Assembly (NCBI GenBank): GCA_031278025.1
Contig: JAITLF010000222.1
Coordinates: 1-10,750 of the forward strand
DNA: 10,750 nt
DNA from: Treponema sp.
Lineage (GTDB): Bacteria; Spirochaetota; Spirochaetia; Treponematales; Breznakiellaceae
Direction of reading: 5' to 3'
A model generated the notes under the pieces. The model searched no databases and was not told the DNA's origin. It saw only the letters and a program-made list of their open reading frames with translations. The position numbers were made by a program, and so were the translations under genes. Positions 7,393 through 10,750 of the stretch are shown here, piece after piece; position 1 is the first letter of the stretch, and every line of letters begins with the position of its first letter.

Positions 7393-8880
7393 TTAGGATT
7401 TTACCGCCAGCCGCTCAATAGCGGAGCGGGCGCCCTCCGTCAGGATGTCCGCAAGGCATCCGCTTACCGCGTCTTCAAGTCCGGAATACGCGCGCAGGTC
7501 CTCCCCCCACCAGTCCGCGGAAGAAAGCACGGCGTTGACGATTTTTCGTACCTTCCCGTGATCCGGAGATTCCCCGGCTTCGGCATACAGACCGGCGAAT
7601 CGTTTCAGTACCGCTTCATCATCCTGAATCGGATAGGCTTCACCGTTTCTGCTCCCGGTCATTTCCCGTCCGGCCAGGTTCCCGCCCTTGTAAAAGGCAA
7701 TAAGGGCCGCCAGGGAAAAGGTCAAAACCGGCGGCAGTTCGCCTTTTTTTGCAAGGTACCCGGTCAGGGACGGAAGCACCCGCGTCTTGAATTTCGATAC
7801 CGAATTCAACGCTATCGAAAGGATACGGTGTTTAATGGAGGGATTGGCAAAACGTTCAAGCACATCGCTGGCGTATTGGGTTAGTTCCGCCGCGTCGCCG
7901 TCTATACTGGGAATAATTTCCTCGAATAGCGCCCGCCTCATCATCTGAACAACCAGGGGGTCTTTGATACACTGTTCTACCGTATCAAGGCCGCACAGGA
8001 AGGCGGCGAGAACGCCGGAAGTATGCGCGCCGTTCAGGATACGCACCTTCCGGGTGCGGTAAAAACTCATGTCATTAGTCTGAATCACGTTGAGCCCCGC
8101 ACGGGCAAAGGGGAGTTCGCCGGAATAATCGCTGCGGGTTTCGATGACCCACAGGTGAAAGATTTCCGCCGCTACCAGGAGCTTGTCCTCGTAACCCAGT
8201 CTTTCGCCGATGGAAGCGGCTTCTTCCGTTGGATACCCCGGCACGATCCGGTCTACCAGGCTGTTGCAGAAATCGCAGGAACCAAGCCAGGTGAGAAAGG
8301 CCGTTCCCAAACGCCATTCTTCGGCATAGCGTTCAACAATTTCCCTCAGCTTGTCCCCATTCTTATCGATTAATTCGCAGGGGATGCATACCAGCGCCCT
8401 GGCCGGATCCCCCTGAAAATGTTCAAACCGCCGGAACAGAAACGCGGTTACCTTGCCGGGAAAAGATTGCGGGGGCCGGTCGGAAAGCCGGTCCGCCGCG
8501 TTATAGGCGATTCCCGCCTCCGTGGTGTTGGAGACCAGGAAACGCAGATCGGGATTTTCCGCGCAGCGAAGGTACTCGCCGAATTGAGTAAAGGGGTTAA
8601 GGCAGCGGCTCACGGAAGTAACCGCCCGGAATTCCTCAACGGTTTTGCCCTTTTGCACCCCCCGCAGTATGGTGGTATAAAGCCCCTTCTGCTCGTTTAT
8701 CACGTCCCCCATTCCCTGTTCCAAGGGCTGGACTATTACCACGCTGCCGTTAAAATCCGTTTTTTCATTGAGCATGTCGATCTGCCAGTCCGCAAAGGCC
8801 CGTAAAAAATTGCCCTCGCCGAACTGCAACACTTTCTCTGGCCGCGAAACGGCGTGTACCGCATCGGTAATTCTTTTCAT
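7393..8880 (-). CDS. uxaB: Tagaturonate reductase (altronate oxidoreductase)
   Basis: An NADH-dependent dehydrogenase of the long-chain mannitol dehydrogenase family that reduces D-tagaturonate to D-altronate, between UxaC and UxaA. At 495 aa it is near the E. coli length and aligns by eye throughout. The nucleotide-binding start is VLQFGEGNFLRAFADWQID; LVSNTTEAGIAY, IPCELIDKNGD, DRIVPGYP and the catalytic KVRILNGAHT (K278, N283, H286) follow, then NPSIKHRILSIALNSVSKFKTR. I prefer the ATG at 8880, with AGGGGG six nt upstream. The in-frame ATG at 8886 directly abuts the ribosome-binding site and would add only two residues. It begins 27 nt beyond the ffh stop. The related fructuronate reductase UxuB acts in the glucuronate branch, but the N-terminal FGEGNFLRAF and the uxaA neighbour favour UxaB. 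Confidence 0.96.
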   Translation of the reverse strand: MKRITDAVHAVSRPEKVLQFGEGNFLRAFADWQIDMLNEKTDFNGSVVIVQPLEQGMGDVINEQKGLYTTILRGVQKGKTVEEFRAVTSVSRCLNPFTQFGEYLRCAENPDLRFLVSNTTEAGIAYNAADRLSDRPPQSFPGKVTAFLFRRFEHFQGDPARALVCIPCELIDKNGDKLREIVERYAEEWRLGTAFLTWLGSCDFCNSLVDRIVPGYPTEEAASIGERLGYEDKLLVAAEIFHLWVIETRSDYSGELPFARAGLNVIQTNDMSFYRTRKVRILNGAHTSGVLAAFLCGLDTVEQCIKDPLVVQMMRRALFEEIIPSIDGDAAELTQYASDVLERFANPSIKHRILSIALNSVSKFKTRVLPSLTGYLAKKGELPPVLTFSLAALIAFYKGGNLAGREMTGSRNGEAYPIQDDEAVLKRFAGLYAEAGESPDHGKVRKIVNAVLSSADWWGEDLRAYSGLEDAVSGCLADILTEGARSAIERLAVKS

Positions 8881-8907
8881 GCGCATCCCCCTCTTGCGTA
8901 TTTCATT

Positions 8908-10266
8908 TTACCTTCCCCCCTGCAGCCGCGCCATCATCGCCTGAGCCTGGGCGGGATTTTTGCCCATCTTCATCATCTTCTTCATCATCGTGCGCATCTT
9001 CTCGAACTTCTTGAGCAGCCGCGCTACCTCCGCCACGGAAGTGCCGGAACCGCGGGCTATGCGGGAACGCCGGGAGGGGCCGATGATAAGGTAGTTGGCC
9101 CGCTCCTTCCGGGTCATGGAGGACAGTATGGCTTCCTGATGCGTAAAGTCTTCCCTATCGATGTCGTCCTCGTTGATCCGGGCGGCCATGCCGGGAATCA
9201 TTTCCATCATTGCTTTGATGGAGCCCATCTTCTTTACCGTCCGGAGCTGGGAGAGCCAGTCTTCCAGGGTAAAGCTTTCTTTTTCCATCTTTTTTTGGAG
9301 CTTTAGGGCTTCCTGCTGATCGATGACCTCCCGTGCCTTTTCGACCAGGCTTACCACGTCTCCCATGCCTAAAATACGGCCCGCCGTGCGATCCGGGTGG
9401 AACGGCTCCAGGTCTTCGGGCTTTTCGCCGGTACCGGTGAACTTGAGGGGCTTGCCGGTAACGGTTTTGAGGGAGAGGGCCGCGCCGCCGCGGGTATCGG
9501 AGTCGAACTTGGTAAGGATGACGCCGGTAATGCCTATCTGTTCGTTAAAAGTCCGGGCGATGTCCGCAGCGGACTGACCGGTCATGGCATCCGCCACCAG
9601 GAGAAGCTCGTCAGGCCGGGCCGCGTCTTTAAGGCGGGAGAGTTCCTCCATCATCGGCCCATCGATCTGAAGGCGTCCTGTGGTGTCCACTATCAGGGTA
9701 TCGATGAGGTTTTTCCGGGCGTAGTTCAGCGCTTCCTTGTAGACCCCCACGCTGCCAGCCGCAAGTCCCGTGCCGTCCGCTTTGTAAACCGGAACGCCTA
9801 TTTTCCCGCCCAGAATGGAAAGCTGCTCCACCGCCGCAGGACGGATCAGATCACAAGCCACCAGGAGGGGCTTGCGGCCTTCCTTCTTGAGCCTTAAGGC
9901 CAGCTTCGCGGACGTCGTGGTCTTTCCGGATCCCTGGAGGCCCAGCATCAGGATGACCGATGTGGTATCCGGCCCCTTAAGGCGCAGTCCCGCAGGCTCG
10001 CCGCCGCCCAGGAACGCAACGAGCTTATCGTGGACGATCGTAACAAACTGCTGGCCCGGATCCACCGAGCGCAGCACCTTTTCGCCCTTGGCTTCTTCCA
10101 CCGTAGAATTGACGAACCGGCGGACCACGCGCAGGTTTACATCCGCTTCCAGAAGGGCCAGCTTGATGGCGTCTACCGCATCATCGATATTTTTTTCCGT
10201 AATGGTGGATTTGCCGGAGACAAACCGAAGGGCGCCGGTTAGTTTCTGGGTAAGTTTGTCTAACAT
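8908..10266 (-). CDS. ffh: Signal recognition particle GTPase Ffh (SRP54)
   Basis: The protein part of the bacterial signal recognition particle (452 aa). It binds 4.5S RNA and signal sequences of nascent membrane proteins and docks on FtsY. The N domain (about 1-88) is followed by the G domain with P-loop GLQGSGKT (109-116), DTTGR (194-198), TKFD (252-255) and GTGEKPEDLEPF. The methionine-rich M domain (about 320-452) contains the RNA-binding motif SRRSRIARGSGTSVAEVARL, then runs such as MRTMMKKMMKMGKNPAQAQAMM. The start at 10266 matches the family N-terminus (MLDKLTQKL), yet there is no clear ribosome-binding site; a TATACT box lies six nt upstream. The next gene downstream is uxaB, only 27 nt away, which is an unusual neighbour for a housekeeping gene. 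No sign of damage. Confidence 0.98.
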   Translation of the reverse strand: MLDKLTQKLTGALRFVSGKSTITEKNIDDAVDAIKLALLEADVNLRVVRRFVNSTVEEAKGEKVLRSVDPGQQFVTIVHDKLVAFLGGGEPAGLRLKGPDTTSVILMLGLQGSGKTTTSAKLALRLKKEGRKPLLVACDLIRPAAVEQLSILGGKIGVPVYKADGTGLAAGSVGVYKEALNYARKNLIDTLIVDTTGRLQIDGPMMEELSRLKDAARPDELLLVADAMTGQSAADIARTFNEQIGITGVILTKFDSDTRGGAALSLKTVTGKPLKFTGTGEKPEDLEPFHPDRTAGRILGMGDVVSLVEKAREVIDQQEALKLQKKMEKESFTLEDWLSQLRTVKKMGSIKAMMEMIPGMAARINEDDIDREDFTHQEAILSSMTRKERANYLIIGPSRRSRIARGSGTSVAEVARLLKKFEKMRTMMKKMMKMGKNPAQAQAMMARLQGGR

Positions 10267-10272
10267 GGGCAG

Positions 10273-10302
10273 AGTATATCCCGCTTACGCCGGACGCCGC
10301 AA
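10273..10302 (-). promoter_or_regulatory. Candidate ffh promoter (sigma-70 type), very close to the start codon
   Basis: On the minus strand TATACT (10278-10273) is a 5-of-6 match to a -10 box. TTGCGG (10302-10297) is a weak -35, 18 bp upstream. The -10 box ends six nt before the ffh ATG, so the usual start-site spacing puts transcription at or beside the A of that ATG. This would give a leaderless or nearly leaderless message, consistent with the missing ribosome-binding site. Only the -10 match is good, so the call is tentative. Confidence 0.4.
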
Positions 10303-10308
10303 GATTGC

Positions 10309-10325
10309 CGGGGGCGCCGCCCCCG
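10309..10325. other. GC-only hairpin upstream of ffh
   Basis: CGGGGGC (10309-10315) and GCCCCCG (10319-10325) form a perfect 7-bp stem around a 3-nt loop. It overlaps the first, shortened copy of the GC-rich 21-bp repeat and sits just upstream of the candidate ffh -35 box. No T-tract follows on either strand, so it is not a standard terminator, though it could slow polymerase coming from the transposase gene. Confidence 0.45.
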
Positions 10326-10380
10326 CCGGGGCGCCGCCCGGTCCCGGCGGGGCGCTGCCCGGTCCCGGCGGGGCGCGGGG
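10311..10380. repeat. GC-rich 21-bp tandem repeat upstream of ffh
   Basis: Two near-identical 21-bp units occupy 10328-10348 and 10349-10369 (core GGGGCGCCGCCCGGTCCCGG then C, with one C/T difference). They are flanked by a 17-bp shortened copy at 10311-10327 and a partial copy from 10370. The array has the same period as the repeats at the left end of the window but an unrelated sequence. In-frame readings give proline/arginine/glycine-rich heptapeptides, which look like by-products of base composition. Together with the promoter and hairpin, this accounts for most of the 130-nt gap between the transposase and ffh. Confidence 0.9.
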
Positions 10381-10388
10381 ATATCCCC
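10377..10388. other. 12-bp perfect palindrome GGGGATATCCCC
   Basis: A perfect palindrome 8 bp beyond the transposase stop codon, at the edge of the GC-rich repeat. It may be part of the terminal repeat of the insertion sequence, part of its integration junction, or chance. The other end of the element is outside the window, so an inverted-repeat match cannot be tested. Confidence 0.35.
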
Positions 10389-10396
10389 ATATGCGT

Positions 10397-10750
10397 TTAT
10401 TTAGGGATGGGATGTAACGGACGAAACAGGGCCGGACGCCTCCGTCGTTTGGAATCGGCGCAGGCTAAAGAAAGTCCTTGTAATGTATGCGCTGAAAACA
10501 TGAGATGCAACGAAGTTAACAGCGCATATACTACTATCGACAGCATTACCCCCTGTTCCCTCCACAGACTCCACCGGATTCTTTCGGTTCCCTCTTCAGC
10601 ACTCAGCTTTCCTGGTGGAGGGAGAAAACGGGCTTTATTAGCCCAGGTTTCACAAAATGCCGCCAATAATAATTTGCCGTAAACCTGAGCCTTCGCCGAT
10701 GCTTCAACTTTCGAAGGTATCTGGTTATACCCAAACAACGACTTTAGCCG
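10397..10750 (-). CDS. IS4-type transposase, C-terminal part (cut by the window edge)
   Basis: A minus-strand frame is open from the window edge to TAA at 10397 (117 residues visible). It begins RLKSLFGYNQIPSK, then ASAKAQVYGKLLLAAFCETW, and ends with a basic RRRR stretch and PIPK. This resembles the end of IS4-family DDE transposases. There a YREK block, typically reading like VELFFKRLKSLL, precedes a short loop and a helix resembling SAKAWLYGKLL. The lysine of RLK would be the K of YREK; the catalytic glutamate would lie just outside the window. There is no true start in view: the first in-frame TTG (10738) falls inside the conserved region. I cannot tell whether the missing part is intact or the gene is a remnant. 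It is the only mobile-element evidence here and lies upstream of ffh in the same orientation. Confidence 0.72.
   Translation of the reverse strand, partial: RLKSLFGYNQIPSKVEASAKAQVYGKLLLAAFCETWANKARFLPPPGKLSAEEGTERIRWSLWREQGVMLSIVVYALLTSLHLMFSAHTLQGLSLACADSKRRRRPALFRPLHPIPK

Noticed and set aside
8895..8912. Promoter for uxaB using TAAAAT just after the ffh stop
   Set aside because: The box overlaps the ffh stop codon region and has a fair -10 match, but no -35-like sequence lies at the right distance. It would also leave almost no leader before the ribosome-binding site.
10181..10390. Minus-strand open frame rich in RPAGTG repeats overlapping the ffh start
   Set aside because: It is generated by the GC-rich 21-bp repeat and runs out of frame into ffh, with no independent support.
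10305..10682. Plus-strand open frame beginning in the GC-rich repeat
   Set aside because: It is antisense to the transposase fragment and begins at a TTG within repeat DNA. The proline-rich start reflects composition.

Overview
The window reads as chromosomal DNA of a Gram-negative-type anaerobe with carbohydrate-based metabolism. My best guess is a Treponema-like spirochaete of a gut or other plant-polymer-rich habitat. The guess rests on the complete galacturonate/altronate route, a lipoprotein-type sugar-binding protein, a YesM/YesN-type two-component pair, GC-rich short tandem repeats between genes and a neighbouring transposase. No rRNA gene or lineage marker is present apart from ffh, so the taxonomy is inference.

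Layout: every well-supported gene is on the minus strand, so the biological order runs from high to low coordinates. (1) 10397-10750: C-terminal end of an IS4-type DDE transposase that continues beyond the window. (2) 10267-10396: short intergenic region with GC-rich 21-bp tandem repeats, a strong GC hairpin and a candidate ffh promoter. (3) 8908-10266: ffh, the signal recognition particle GTPase. (4) 7393-8880 uxaB, 5851-7377 uxaA and 4371-5825 uxaC: tagaturonate reductase, altronate dehydratase and uronate isomerase. (5) 3330-4334: a YtfQ-like periplasmic sugar-binding lipoprotein without its permease or ATPase. (6) 1836-3317 and 236-1843: a membrane sensor histidine kinase and an AraC-type response regulator whose genes overlap by 8 nt. 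(7) 1-235: downstream region with two different 21-bp tandem repeat families and a GC-rich hairpin.

How the genes work together: UxaC converts D-galacturonate to tagaturonate, UxaB reduces it with NADH to altronate, and UxaA dehydrates altronate to 2-keto-3-deoxygluconate (KDG). KDG kinase and KDPG aldolase are not in the window. The binding protein, kinase and regulator probably form a sensing module that reports the sugar and controls these genes; this is inferred from gene order. Gaps from ffh through the regulator are about 12-36 bp, or an overlap, so the seven genes could be one transcription unit, with the odd consequence that a housekeeping secretion gene heads a catabolic operon.

I see no wholly new enzyme system. 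The parts most worth a second look are the period-21 repeats at both ends of the block, the orphan binding protein next to the two-component pair, the ffh-uxa linkage and a possible leaderless ffh start.
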